A stretch of DNA of 64,000 nt from positions 28,266-92,265 of the forward strand of contig NZ_VORR01000014.1 in the NCBI RefSeq assembly GCF_007997085.1. Reading direction: 5' to 3'. This stretch comes from Polaribacter sp. IC066. Its GTDB lineage: Bacteria > Bacteroidota > Bacteroidia > Flavobacteriales > Flavobacteriaceae. The notes beneath the pieces are model-generated. The model saw only the letters and a list, made by a program, of their open reading frames with translations. It made no database searches and had not been told where the DNA came from. Below are positions 24,938 through 34,149 of this stretch, piece by piece. Both the position numbers and the translations under genes were made by a program. The stretch's first letter is position 1. Every line of letters begins with the position of its first letter.

Positions 24938-25065
24938 TCAGTTCGAGTGATTTTAGTTGAAACAAAGTGGAAAATAAAAATTGTATCGAGAACTTTTTTT
25001 TAATTCGACATTAAAATTGTTCTCGATACAAATTTGTTCATTCTTTACAAATTCACTCCTACTGA
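24938..25065. repeat. Composite palindromic element with outer inverted repeats
   Basis: An inner perfect 13-bp stem, ttgtatcgagaac (24981-24993) and gttctcgatacaa (25019-25031), is framed by outer arms tcagttcgagtga (24938-24950) and tcactcctactga (25053-25065), which pair imperfectly. The whole 128-base unit lies between ltaE and the metalloprotease gene. I recall very similar units scattered through flavobacterial genomes; that is memory, not a search. It looks like a non-coding miniature element. Confidence 0.65.
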
Positions 25066-25089
25066 CAAACTGTTATTTATTATTTCTAT

Positions 25090-27510
25090 TTAATAAGCAC
25101 TCCCAATTGGCGAACCATCCGGAATTTGAGGAGCATCTGTTTTTTGAAATGACGTCGGATTTTTCATAAAACCTTCAATCATTTTTACCATCGCCTGATC
25201 ATATATTTTTTGCGTTCCAGTAGCTTTTTTATTTTTTAAGATGGATGCAATTTCATCTAGCTTAAAACTCACAATGGCATGTACTTGTTTGTATTGATTT
25301 TTTAAAGTGGATGCATAAAATAACTGCTCTAAAACTTCCATATTAATCACATTTTGTAACTCTTGATAATAATTGTCTTTGTGATTCTTTTTGATCGTTT
25401 TAGCAATTAATTCATCTAGTAACTCTACTAAACCTAACTGTTTTTCATCTAAACTTTTGTGTGCTATCAATCTCGACAATCTTTGCGGATGCAGTAAAAA
25501 ACTCAAGGTCATTTCAGCAGCAGTTTCTACCGCAGAAAAAGCATCAAAAGAAACCCCTAACTTACTTTTAAAAGATTCACGAGTTCTACCATAGCCAATA
25601 GCTCTTGGCGGAAAAAGCGCTAACTTTTCTCTCGGAATTGCTATTTCTTCAACAGCAATCGTTTTTAAAACTGCTTGTAATGCAATTCTTTCTGTTGTTC
25701 CAGAAACTCTTTCTACTACTTTTTGAGTTCCGCCTTTTACAGCATAACTATAGTTTAAACCACCAATTAACTTTGCAGTTGCTTCTGTTTGAAAACGATG
25801 TAAAAAATAAAGTGGTACAAAGACATCTTCTAGCACAGAATACGGTTGATTTGTCTTCATATTATCCACAGAAAAATTTGCAATCGCCATTTTTCTTACT
25901 TTTAAAAGGTTGTACAATTCATCATGAATATTACCACCATTATCCCATAAATGAGCGCTTGCACTTGCACTTCCTGACGGCCTTGCATCTGAATCTGATA
26001 AATATTTTAATCCGCTCGCAAACGCATTTTCTAAAATGGAATTTAATGCTTCTAATTCATTTTTATCTTCTGTAAAATCTTGATAAGAATAGGCAACAAT
26101 CACTTTATCCCAAGCGCCTATTTTTGTATCATAGGCATCAGAAAAATCAATTTTATCATCTTTTATTGTAAATTTCGGATGCGGATAATCCATCACAGAA
26201 GCTCTTCCGTTGGTACTTGCTGCAAAATTATGCGCAAACCCTAACGTATGCCCGATTTCATGCGCAGCTAATTGTCTAATTCTTGCCAAAGCCATTTGCA
26301 ACGCAAAATCATCATCAACTGTATTATTTTTATAGGGTGCTTGCAAGGCTTGTGCAATTAAAAAATCTTGACGAATTCGCAAACTTCCTAAACTTACATG
26401 TCCTTTTATAATTTCGCCAGTTCTTGGGTCAGCAATACTTGCACCATAACTCCAACCTCTAGTAGATCGATGCACCCATTGCACAACATTATAACGAACA
26501 TCTAACATATCTGCATCTTCGGGCAACATTTTAAACTGAAAAGCATCTTTATACCCTGCGGCCTCAAAAGCTTGATTCCACCATCGTCCGCCATCTAATA
26601 ATGCAGAGCGCACAGGTTCTGGAGTTCCGCTGTCTAAATAGTAAATTATAGGTTCTATAGCTTGTGAAATTGCTGCATTCGGATTTTTCTTCTCTAACCG
26701 ATGTCTTTGGATAAATCGTTTTGTGATCGATTCATTTACAGGCGTGGAATAATCCATATAACTCATTTGATTTGAACCCGATCTTGGATCAAATTTTCTT
26801 GGTTCGTATTTATTATCTGGCAATGCCACAAAAGAATGATGTTGATGCACAGTAACCAAACTTGCATCTGGAGTTACACTTCTTATATTATATCCTTTTG
26901 GAGTTCCTTTGAACGTCAACATCAAATCAAACTCAACATTTTTCGGAAAAGCCTTGGTTCTCTCTAAATAAAAAGCAGATTTACTTTTGTCCAAACTATA
27001 GCTTCCTTGGTCATTTCTTGCTAAAGTTGAAGCTACTCCGTGCGCATCTCTCATGAAAAAATCAGTTGCATCAACTAAATACATTCCTTTTTTCTCTTCT
27101 TTGATGATAAATCCATGCAAAACAGATTTTGCAAAGGCTTCTTTTACCGAGTTTTTTTCTTCTTCATTATCTGTAATTGCTCTAAAATCTTGATTTGGCT
27201 GAATCAGTAATAACTTATTACCCGCTCGCTTAAAAAGAACAACTACTCCATCACCCAATTGCCCTCTATCTAAACCTATATCATTTGAACCAATTCCTTG
27301 AGAAAGCGAACGTATATAAAGAAATTCGTCTGCCAAATTTTCAATTTGTAGAAATACTTTATCTGTTTTTACATCATAATAGAATGTAAAATATCCTTCG
27401 TATTTCGTAATTCCTTCTTGAAGGTTTTTTTCGCTTTTATCAATAAAAAATTGAGAAAAACTATTAAGAGAAAGAAAAAGTAATAAAAAAATGAGTATTG
27501 ATTTATTCAT
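25090..27510 (-). CDS. Secreted zinc-dependent metalloprotease (DUF5117 type)
   Basis: 806 residues with a signal peptide (MNKSILIFLLLFLSLNSFS). The zinc site is of the metzincin kind, HEIGHTLGFAH at residues 417-427 (H417, H421, H427, general base E418). A conserved SVMDYPHP follows, in the place of the Met-turn. N-terminal and C-terminal parts match the large Bacteroidetes proteases annotated with DUF5117/DUF4953-like domains. Substrate unknown; probably periplasmic or surface. Monocistronic, with the composite repeat downstream and a broken gene upstream. Confidence 0.88.
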   Translation of the reverse strand: MNKSILIFLLLFLSLNSFSQFFIDKSEKNLQEGITKYEGYFTFYYDVKTDKVFLQIENLADEFLYIRSLSQGIGSNDIGLDRGQLGDGVVVLFKRAGNKLLLIQPNQDFRAITDNEEEKNSVKEAFAKSVLHGFIIKEEKKGMYLVDATDFFMRDAHGVASTLARNDQGSYSLDKSKSAFYLERTKAFPKNVEFDLMLTFKGTPKGYNIRSVTPDASLVTVHQHHSFVALPDNKYEPRKFDPRSGSNQMSYMDYSTPVNESITKRFIQRHRLEKKNPNAAISQAIEPIIYYLDSGTPEPVRSALLDGGRWWNQAFEAAGYKDAFQFKMLPEDADMLDVRYNVVQWVHRSTRGWSYGASIADPRTGEIIKGHVSLGSLRIRQDFLIAQALQAPYKNNTVDDDFALQMALARIRQLAAHEIGHTLGFAHNFAASTNGRASVMDYPHPKFTIKDDKIDFSDAYDTKIGAWDKVIVAYSYQDFTEDKNELEALNSILENAFASGLKYLSDSDARPSGSASASAHLWDNGGNIHDELYNLLKVRKMAIANFSVDNMKTNQPYSVLEDVFVPLYFLHRFQTEATAKLIGGLNYSYAVKGGTQKVVERVSGTTERIALQAVLKTIAVEEIAIPREKLALFPPRAIGYGRTRESFKSKLGVSFDAFSAVETAAEMTLSFLLHPQRLSRLIAHKSLDEKQLGLVELLDELIAKTIKKNHKDNYYQELQNVINMEVLEQLFYASTLKNQYKQVHAIVSFKLDEIASILKNKKATGTQKIYDQAMVKMIEGFMKNPTSFQKTDAPQIPDGSPIGSAY

Positions 27511-27546
27511 AATATGATTTTTATATAAAACGTTATTTTTTCTGGA

Positions 27547-28558
27547 TTATTTTAGAGTTTTATTTTGCTCTATTTTAGCTTTAGCCTCTATTAACAAGCT
27601 ATGTAATTTTTGTTCTAGTTGTTTTTTAGGTGGTAATTCTGTCCAATATTCGGCAACCATAATTCCATCTTTATGCATTTCTAAAAGCTCTATCTGTTCG
27701 TTACTTTTACCGGCGCAAAGAAATAATCCGATAGGATGGTTTTCACCTTCTTGCTTTTCATATTTATTTAACCAATTTAAATTTTAACCAATTTAAATAA
27801 AGTTCCATTTGGCCTTTATAACTGGGTTTAAAATCTCCTATTTTCAACTCAATCACCACTAATCTTTTTAATTTTCGATGAAAAAATAGTAAATCTAAAT
27901 AAAAATCTTTGCCATCTAAAATGATTCGTTTTTGTCTTTCGATAAAAGAAAAACCTATACCTAGTTCTAAAATAAAATTTTCTATCTCCTTTAAAATAGC
28001 GGCTTCCAAATCATTTTCTAAATAGCCATTCTTAAATCCTAGAAAGTAAGGATCTTTAAACGGATTTTGTGAATCTTTTAATTCAGTAATGGTTTATAAA
28101 CTTGCTATTTCTTTTCTTTCAAAAGCTTTTCTTTTAATTTGAAACTTTGTTTGTCTAACAGACCATTTTTCGTTTATAATCTTGTTAGCATAAAATAGTT
28201 TAGACTCCTTTGTTTTTAAAGGAAATAATTCCAAAAAATGAGTCCAACTCAATTGTGTCATCAGTGATGTCACTATTTGTAAATCATCAAATTGTTCTGC
28301 AAATTGGATCATTCTTCTAACGTTTCGCAAGGTATAACTTCTTCCAAATTGCTTTTCTAAATCTTTTGCTAAATTTATTACGACTTTCCCTCCATATTCA
28401 GCACGTTCATTTTTTAAAATATAATCGTTTATTTTTTTACCAATTTGCCAATACGTGATTGTAAGAATGCTATTTACTCTAGATACTACTTGTTGTTTCC
28501 CGTATTCTATAATTTAAGAAAGCTCATCGAATAAACTACCGTTTAACTCTTTGCCCAT
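27547..28558 (-). pseudogene. Broken YhcG/DUF1016-type PDDEXK nuclease gene
   Basis: The minus strand encodes, in pieces, a protein of the YhcG family: an N-terminal DUF1016 domain (YWQIGKKI, then IVTSLMTQLSWTHFLELFPLK) and a PDDEXK-like C-terminal domain (GFSFIERQKRI, then DFYLDLLFFHRKLKRLVVIELK). It is interrupted by an in-frame TAA at 28514-28516 (codon 15), another at 28094-28096 beside an apparent internal deletion, and a frameshift near 27767-27797. The frameshift comes from a tandem duplication with period 16 (tttaaccaatttaaa twice); removing one copy restores LNWLNKYEKQEGENHPIGLF. Such genes are often linked to restriction or defence loci and are frequently lost. Confidence 0.85.
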
Positions 28559-29015
28559 CTTTTTAATAATCTTTCATTTTCAATTTATACAGCTAATATA
28601 GAATTTTCTAAGTTAAATAAAATTATACATAAGTTCATTCTAAATCCATTAAAAATTATAGTGATAAATCTAAATTCTAATTTAATAAGCTGCCATTATT
28701 TTCCTCTAAAATTCTCTCTATCAAAGTTACTCTTTTTAAAAATTTATTTTTCTATTTAAGAAAGTCTAGCAAATAAAATATTACAACGCTACAAATGTTT
28801 GTGTAATACTTTTTCGTTGCTAAACAGCGCTACATCATTTTTTTAAATACACTGTGAATCTCTGCGTTTACTTTGCGAATCTCCTCGCAACTTTTTTTTT
28901 CAGGGGTTTGCACAAAACTTATATTTTATCTCCAAATTTCCATCCAATTCTTTTTAAATAAGTATTTACTTTAAAAACAAGTATTCCTAAAAATTCAATT
29001 ATTTTTGTACTACTT
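28559..29015. other. Intergenic region upstream of prfB, 457 bases
   Basis: No coding frame of interest. It contains an inverted copy of the dispersed cacagag repeat near 28851-28890 (actgtgaatctctgcg, then tttgcgaatctc) and ends with the prfB promoter. Confidence 0.55.
29000..29007 (+). promoter_or_regulatory. Predicted -7 element of prfB
   Basis: TATTTTTG matches TAnnTTTG and ends 8 bases before the prfB ATG at 29016. Transcription would begin within a few bases of the start codon, so the message would have almost no leader. Confidence 0.5.
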
Positions 29016-30113
29016 ATGATCACACAAGACCAACTTAAAGATATTGCTGAAAGAATTGAGAAACTAAAATCTTATTTAGAGATTGATAAAAAACTCATTG
29101 AAATTGCGAATGAAGAAGAACAAACGGTTGATCCTGATTTTTGGAACAACCCTAAAAAAGCGGAACTTGTGATGAAAGAACTCCGTTTTAAAAAGAAATG
29201 GGTAGAAGATTACAGAAAATCAATTACCTTAAACGAAGACCTCCTCATTTTATATGATTTTTATAAAGAAGGCGAAGTTGAAGAATCTGAAATAGAAGAA
29301 GAATTTGAAAAAGTGAGTACATTTTTAGAAGATATTGAATTTAAAAACATGCTTTCTGAAGAAGGCGATGCAATGTCTGCAACCATTCAAATTAATGCTG
29401 GCGCTGGCGGAACAGAAAGTTGCGATTGGGTAGAAATGTTGTCTAGAATGTACACTATGTGGGCAGAAAAGCAAGGTTTTAAACTAAAAACACTCAATTA
29501 TCAAGCTGGTGATGTAGCCGGAATTAAAACGATTACCATAGAAATTGAGGGCGATTATGCTTTTGGTTGGCTAAAAGGAGAAAATGGTGTGCATCGATTA
29601 GTTCGTATTTCACCATTTGATTCTAACGGAAAACGCCACACAACTTTTGGCTCTGTCTATGTATTTCCTGTTGCTGATGATTCTATAGAAATTGAAATTA
29701 ATCCTGCCGACATAGAAATTGTTACCGCAAGATCTAGCGGTGCTGGCGGACAAAATGTAAACAAAGTAGAAACCAAAGTTCAGTTAACGCATAAACCAAC
29801 GGGAATTCAGATTTCCTGTTCTAATTCGCGCTCGCAACATGACAATAGAGCCACAGCTATGAAAATGCTAAAATCGCAATTATATGAAATTGAACTACAA
29901 AAACAGCAAGCTGCTAGAGACGAAATTGAATCAGGAAAACTAAAAAACGAGTGGGGAAGTCAGATTAGAAACTATGTAATGCATCCTTATAAGTTGGTAA
30001 AAGATGTTAGAACTGCGCACGAAACTGGTAATGTAGATGCCGTTATGGATGGGAATATCAATCCGTTTTTAAAATCTTATTTAATGCTGAATGGGCAGAA
30101 GAAGAGTGATTAG
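29016..30113 (+). CDS. prfB: Peptide chain release factor 2
   Basis: 365 residues, RF2 by length and motifs. It ends translation at UGA and UAA. The tripeptide anticodon SPF is present in [13 protein letters not shown], and the catalytic GGQ is at residues 244-246 ([11 protein letters not shown]). The reading frame is continuous: there is no in-frame UGA near codon 26, so the programmed frameshift found in E. coli prfB is absent. The start ATG lies directly behind the predicted promoter. Confidence 0.96.
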   Translation: MITQDQLKDIAERIEKLKSYLEIDKKLIEIANEEEQTVDPDFWNNPKKAELVMKELRFKKKWVEDYRKSITLNEDLLILYDFYKEGEVEESEIEEEFEKVSTFLEDIEFKNMLSEEGDAMSATIQINAGAGGTESCDWVEMLSRMYTMWAEKQGFKLKTLNYQAGDVAGIKTITIEIEGDYAFGWLKGENGVHRLVRISPFDSNGKRHTTFGSVYVFPVADDSIEIEINPADIEIVTARSSGAGGQNVNKVETKVQLTHKPTGIQISCSNSRSQHDNRATAMKMLKSQLYEIELQKQQAARDEIESGKLKNEWGSQIRNYVMHPYKLVKDVRTAHETGNVDAVMDGNINPFLKSYLMLNGQKKSD

Positions 30114-30187
30114 CTTTTGGCTTTTGGCTAAAATGAAAAAAATAATTTCAGTCTAACAAACGTATCAACATTAAAACTCAAACCACA

Positions 30188-30529
30188 ATGATAAAAATAT
30201 ACCACAATCCGCGATGCAAAAAATCTAGAGAAGGTTTGGCTCTTATAGAAAATTCTGGCAAAAAGTTTGAAATTATTAAATATTTAGAAGATGTTCCCAC
30301 AGAAAAAGAACTTACAGAAATTATAGAATTCTTACACATCTCTCCTATCCAATTAATCCGTAAAACAGAAAAAGTCTGGAAAGAAGCGTTTAAGGGTAAA
30401 GATCTATCAGATAGCGAAATCATCAAAGCTATGATACAAAACCCTAAGTTAATTGAAAGACCTATTGTCATCCATAAAAACAAAGCTGTTATTGGCCGAC
30501 CTTCAGAAAATATCATGTCGATTTTATAA
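30188..30529 (+). CDS. ArsC-like thioredoxin-fold reductase
   Basis: 113 residues of the ArsC/Spx/YffB family. The active cysteine is C10 in HNPRCKKSR, the ArsC arrangement; the arginine region (LIERPIVIHKNKAVIGRPSE) is also kept. This would be a glutaredoxin-linked arsenate reductase by family. There are no arsR, arsB or acr3 genes nearby, so a role in arsenic resistance is not supported by context and the substrate is uncertain. Confidence 0.85.
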   Translation: MIKIYHNPRCKKSREGLALIENSGKKFEIIKYLEDVPTEKELTEIIEFLHISPIQLIRKTEKVWKEAFKGKDLSDSEIIKAMIQNPKLIERPIVIHKNKAVIGRPSENIMSIL

Positions 30530-30750
30530 ATTTAACAATCCTATTTTTTTTAGAGTTTCTTTCCAACTTTATTTCGACCTCAATAAAATAGAAGGTTAAA
30601 ATGAACCTCAAAACAGATATCATCATGCCTTCTAAAAACATTTTAGAAATCGTCTAAATAACACCTCTTTTATTTGTTTAACTTTTTTTTAACTCGTTTA
30701 AACTAAACTTAAAGTGATTTTTGTAGTCTTAAATTAAAATCCGTATCGTT

Positions 30751-33216
30751 TTGACTAAAAAAATAACCACACTTTTACTTTGTCTCTTTTCAGCATCTAT
30801 TGTTTTTTCGCAACAGCTTTTATCAGAAAATGAAGTAATCATTACAGGTAAAATTATTGATGCTAGATCTCGTCAACCCCTAGAATACGCAACAATTGTT
30901 TTAAGAAATTCTGAAACTCAAAAAATATCTGGCGGTATAACCGATGAAAAAGGAATGTTTAACATAAAAACTCCGAAAGGAACCTATGAGATTAGTGCAG
31001 AATATATTTCTTTTAAATCTAAAAAATATCCAAAGCAAACAATTACCGAAAATTTAGATTTAGGAACCATTCAGCTTGCAGAAGATACAGCTAGTTTAAA
31101 TGAAATCGTAATTATTGCAGAAAAAACCACGGTAGACATTCGTTTAGACAAAAAAGTTTTTAATATTGGTAAAGATTTATCAATAAGAGGCGGAAATGCA
31201 AGCGATGTTTTAGGAAATGTACCATCGGTACAAGTAGATGTAGAAGGAACCGTAAGCTTGCGTGGAAATGAAAACGTAACCATTTTAATAGACGGCCGAC
31301 CTAGTGCTTTAGTAGGCATGAATGGTGCAGATGCTTTAAGGCAAATTCCTGCAGAGGCTATCGAAAAGATAGAAGTAATCACCTCACCATCTGCACGATA
31401 TGATGCAGAAGGTACAGCCGGAATTCTAAACATCATTTTAAGAAAAAATAAATTGGTTGGTTTTAATGGTTCTGTACAATTAGATTTAGGAATTCCTGAA
31501 AGATTAGGTACTGCCTTTAATGCAAACTGGCGAACAGAAAAATGGAATCTTTTTACAAATACAGGTTTTAGATACAATGAAACTCCTGGTAATGCTTTTA
31601 GCGATGTAAAATACTTACAATCTTCAGCGAACAATGCAAGAGTGGTAGAACAAAGAAATTTTGGTAGATTAGGGAGGTCTTTATTTACCAGTTTTGGTGC
31701 CGAATATTATTTAAATAAAAACTCTAGTATTATCGGAAATATTGTTTTTAACAGCGGTAATGATGATGATGTAAACACAAATAATATAGAAAGGTTTAAT
31801 TCAAATGGCGAATTAAATGAAGCTACCTTTAGAACAGAAAATGAAAGTGAAGAAGAACAACGGATTCAATATACCATAGATTATGTGAATAATTTTGATG
31901 GCAACGGAAAAAAACTATCGATAAACACCCAATATTCTACAGAAGTAGAAGATGCTTTAAATAATATTACAGAAGTAGATACACAAGCAAATCTTTTAAA
32001 TGATTTAGAGCAAGTAATCGAAGATCAAGACGAAACAAGTGCTCTATTACAAATTGATTACGTGCATCCCGTAGGAGAAAACATTCAATATGAAGCTGGT
32101 TATAGAGGTAATTATAGAGATATTTTTAACAGTTTCTTTTTAGCAGAAAGACAAGATTTTGTAAATAACGGACCTTTAGTTCCTGATACAAATTTAAATA
32201 ATTCTTTTAATTACAAAGAATATGTAAATGCTGCTTATTTTCAATATGGTCAAAAATTTAATAAAATATCGCTGTTAGCAGGTTTACGATATGAATACAC
32301 TTCTATAGAAATTGTACAACAAACCATTACCACAAAAGATGAGAGAGCTTACGGAAACCTATTTCCTACCGTAAATCTTGGCTTCGAATTTAGAGATGGA
32401 GAAAACGTTACTTTAGGGTATAACAGAAGAATAAGAAGACCAAGGGGCAGAAGTTTAAATCCTTTTCCGAGTAGATCAAGTGAAAGCAATACCTATAGTG
32501 GTAACGTAGCTTTAAATCCGGTTATTACAGACGCCATAGATCTTGGATATTTAAAACGATGGGATAAATTTACTTTAAGCACATCACTTTACTTTAATAT
32601 AAGTAATGATAATTGGGAAAGAATTCAAGAAGATACAGGAGAAATTACAGATAACGGAGATCCTATAACAAACAGATTTCCTATTAATTTATCTACAGAA
32701 GAAAGATATGGTTTGGAGTTTACACTCAATTACCGTCCTTTTAAAGTGTGGAATATCAATAGTGATTTCAATTTATTTAATGTTACTAGTAAAGGAGATT
32801 ACACAAATCCTACAACAAATACAACTCAAAATTTCGATTTTGAAAACACCGCATTTTTTATCAGAATAAACCAAAAAATAACGCTGCCTGGCAAAACCGA
32901 TTTGCAAATAAACACAAATTACAGAGGTCCTTCTCAAAATGCACAAACAGACAGTCAAGGTGTTTTTAGTATGAATATTGCAGCCAGTAAAGATTTATTT
33001 AATGAAAGAGCCTCTTTAAGTTTAAATTTTAGTGATGTTTTTAATAGCAGTATTAGTAGAAGAACAACAAATCTTGCTGGTTTTTTAGAACAGTATTCAG
33101 AATTTCAATGGAGAGAACCTCAAGTAAGAATAAGTTTTGTGTATCGTTTTAACCAACAAAAAAAGAGAGATAGACAAGAAAGAGATACTACTGGTGGCGA
33201 TGATTATGAAGGATAA
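30751..33216 (+). CDS. Outer-membrane beta-barrel receptor-like protein with CarbopepD and plug domains
   Basis: 821 residues starting at TTG (no in-frame ATG nearby); signal peptide LTKKITTLLLCLFSASIVFSQ. Residues about 28-110 are a carboxypeptidase-regulatory-like domain (ITGKIIDARSRQPLEYATIVL); about 115-225 a plug-like domain (VDVEGTVSLRGNENVTILID, IEVITSPSARYDAEG); the remainder a beta-barrel of the OMP_b-brl_3 type ending in aromatic strands. It resembles TonB-dependent receptors, but the last strand is followed by a charged tail (QQKKRDRQERDTTGGDDYEG). No SusD or substrate gene is adjacent, so the cargo is unknown. Confidence 0.88.
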   Translation: MTKKITTLLLCLFSASIVFSQQLLSENEVIITGKIIDARSRQPLEYATIVLRNSETQKISGGITDEKGMFNIKTPKGTYEISAEYISFKSKKYPKQTITENLDLGTIQLAEDTASLNEIVIIAEKTTVDIRLDKKVFNIGKDLSIRGGNASDVLGNVPSVQVDVEGTVSLRGNENVTILIDGRPSALVGMNGADALRQIPAEAIEKIEVITSPSARYDAEGTAGILNIILRKNKLVGFNGSVQLDLGIPERLGTAFNANWRTEKWNLFTNTGFRYNETPGNAFSDVKYLQSSANNARVVEQRNFGRLGRSLFTSFGAEYYLNKNSSIIGNIVFNSGNDDDVNTNNIERFNSNGELNEATFRTENESEEEQRIQYTIDYVNNFDGNGKKLSINTQYSTEVEDALNNITEVDTQANLLNDLEQVIEDQDETSALLQIDYVHPVGENIQYEAGYRGNYRDIFNSFFLAERQDFVNNGPLVPDTNLNNSFNYKEYVNAAYFQYGQKFNKISLLAGLRYEYTSIEIVQQTITTKDERAYGNLFPTVNLGFEFRDGENVTLGYNRRIRRPRGRSLNPFPSRSSESNTYSGNVALNPVITDAIDLGYLKRWDKFTLSTSLYFNISNDNWERIQEDTGEITDNGDPITNRFPINLSTEERYGLEFTLNYRPFKVWNINSDFNLFNVTSKGDYTNPTTNTTQNFDFENTAFFIRINQKITLPGKTDLQINTNYRGPSQNAQTDSQGVFSMNIAASKDLFNERASLSLNFSDVFNSSISRRTTNLAGFLEQYSEFQWREPQVRISFVYRFNQQKKRDRQERDTTGGDDYEG

Positions 33217-33220
33217 TTAT

Positions 33221-33305
33221 TTGGGCGTTTAAACGCGCTTTCCGCACTCGCTTTTTTTTAAAAAAGAAAAAAGAGCTCAAACAATTGCTTCAATCCCTAA
33301 CGCAA
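33221..33305. repeat. Degenerate copy of a ttgggcg...ccctaacgc intergenic repeat
   Basis: ttgggcgtttaaacgcgctt, a pyrimidine-rich middle, a poly-T/poly-A hairpin (ctttttttt/aaaaaagaaa) and an end caatccctaacgc. The 12-base palindrome gcgtttaaacgc is at 33225-33236. I recall the same order of words as a frequent repeat in Flavobacteriaceae; here it seems shortened. Recall only, not searched. Confidence 0.4.
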
Positions 33306-33763
33306 TCACTAAAGTCTATAAAAATTTTTTAATTTTATAAATTAGTCATTAAAAAAATGAGCAAACTACTATTGTAAAGTTTACTAAAAGCAAACTCCGC
33401 AATTTTGTCCTCTAAAAAGCAGCTGCACAAGCTAGTCTATGAAAGGTACTTTTAAACAATGAAACAAATTAAGCAGAAATCCGAGTAAGAGCAAGTATTT
33501 ATAAAAAATCATTAAGTGTCTCATTAAAAATAGTATAAGTTCATAAAACACTTTAAAATCAAAGAATCACACTTGTTTTAGAATTAATAATTTATCCTTG
33601 TTTTTTATCTGGTATTAAGTTAATTATTATCTAGTCTTATTTCTTGTCTCATTTTTCTTGTCTCTAAAAACAAAACAATCTTATTTCGTTTATCTCCTAA
33701 CAATCATACATCATAAAAAAATATTTTTTATAAAGTGGTCCTTCAAAACTAAATAAATCCCAC

Positions 33764-33800
33764 AAAAAAACTCGTTCAATTTCTTGAACGAGTTTTTTTT
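33764..33800. terminator. Bidirectional intrinsic terminator
   Basis: ctcgttcaa-tttc-ttgaacgag (33771-33792), with a run of A before and a run of T after, gives a rho-independent terminator usable on both strands. On the minus strand it ends the small membrane protein gene, which stops at 33819. Confidence 0.85.
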
Positions 33801-33818
33801 ATATAAGTGTTTATAAAA

Positions 33819-33992
33819 CTACTTTCCTTCAGCAGCTTTTTTTGCTTCTTGCTTTAATTTAAAATTTTCCCAAAGTGTTCCACCAATCCAGTAAGGTACT
33901 ACAAATGTTAATAAGAATATTAACAACCAAAAACCAGCCGTAAAAATAAACATGAACAAAACTAATCCTGAAAATTGAGAAAAATCTAACAT
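33819..33992 (-). CDS. Small membrane protein, 57 residues
   Basis: ATG at 33992 to TAG at 33819-33821. The product begins MLDFSQFSGLVLFMFIFTAG, has one or two hydrophobic segments (LVLFMFIFTAGFWLLIFLLT, then FVVPYWIGGTLWENF) and a charged C-terminus ending EAKKAAEGK. A -7 element lies upstream (34020-34027) and a strong terminator downstream, so it has the full set of gene signals despite its size. It diverges from fumC. Function unknown. Confidence 0.72.
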   Translation of the reverse strand: MLDFSQFSGLVLFMFIFTAGFWLLIFLLTFVVPYWIGGTLWENFKLKQEAKKAAEGK

Positions 33993-34019
33993 CTAATTGT
34001 ATTTATATTAATTGTAAAG

Positions 34020-34027
34020 CAAAAATA
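34020..34027 (-). promoter_or_regulatory. Predicted -7 element of the 57-residue membrane protein gene
   Basis: TATTTTTG on the minus strand, 27 bases before the ATG at 33992, matching TAnnTTTG. Confidence 0.4.
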
Positions 34028-34116
34028 ACATATATTTTTAAATTCTCCGAATAAATTAAAAAATATTTTTTCATGAATTCTATAAAACTGTTCATAAGTT
34101 ATTATCCTAGATTTTG

Positions 34117-34124
34117 TAAATTTG
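34117..34124 (+). promoter_or_regulatory. Predicted -7 element of fumC
   Basis: TAAATTTG matches TAnnTTTG and lies 25 bases before the fumC ATG, implying a leader of about 20 nt. Confidence 0.45.
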
Positions 34125-34149
34125 TATTTACATCAATAACGCAATCAAA

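Larger units (their letters stand above)
33217..33818. other. Intergenic region, 602 bases, with a dispersed-repeat remnant
   Basis: Begins with the repeat-like segment 33221-33305 and ends with a strong terminator (33764-33800). Between about 33310 and 33760 I see only AT-rich sequence without a convincing reading frame. Confidence 0.5.

Noticed and set aside
27547..28558. Functional defence island around the YhcG-type gene
   Set aside because: The gene is broken and its neighbours (a metalloprotease and prfB) are not defence genes.
30188..30529. Arsenic resistance locus
   Set aside because: Only the ArsC-like gene is present; no regulator or pump nearby.
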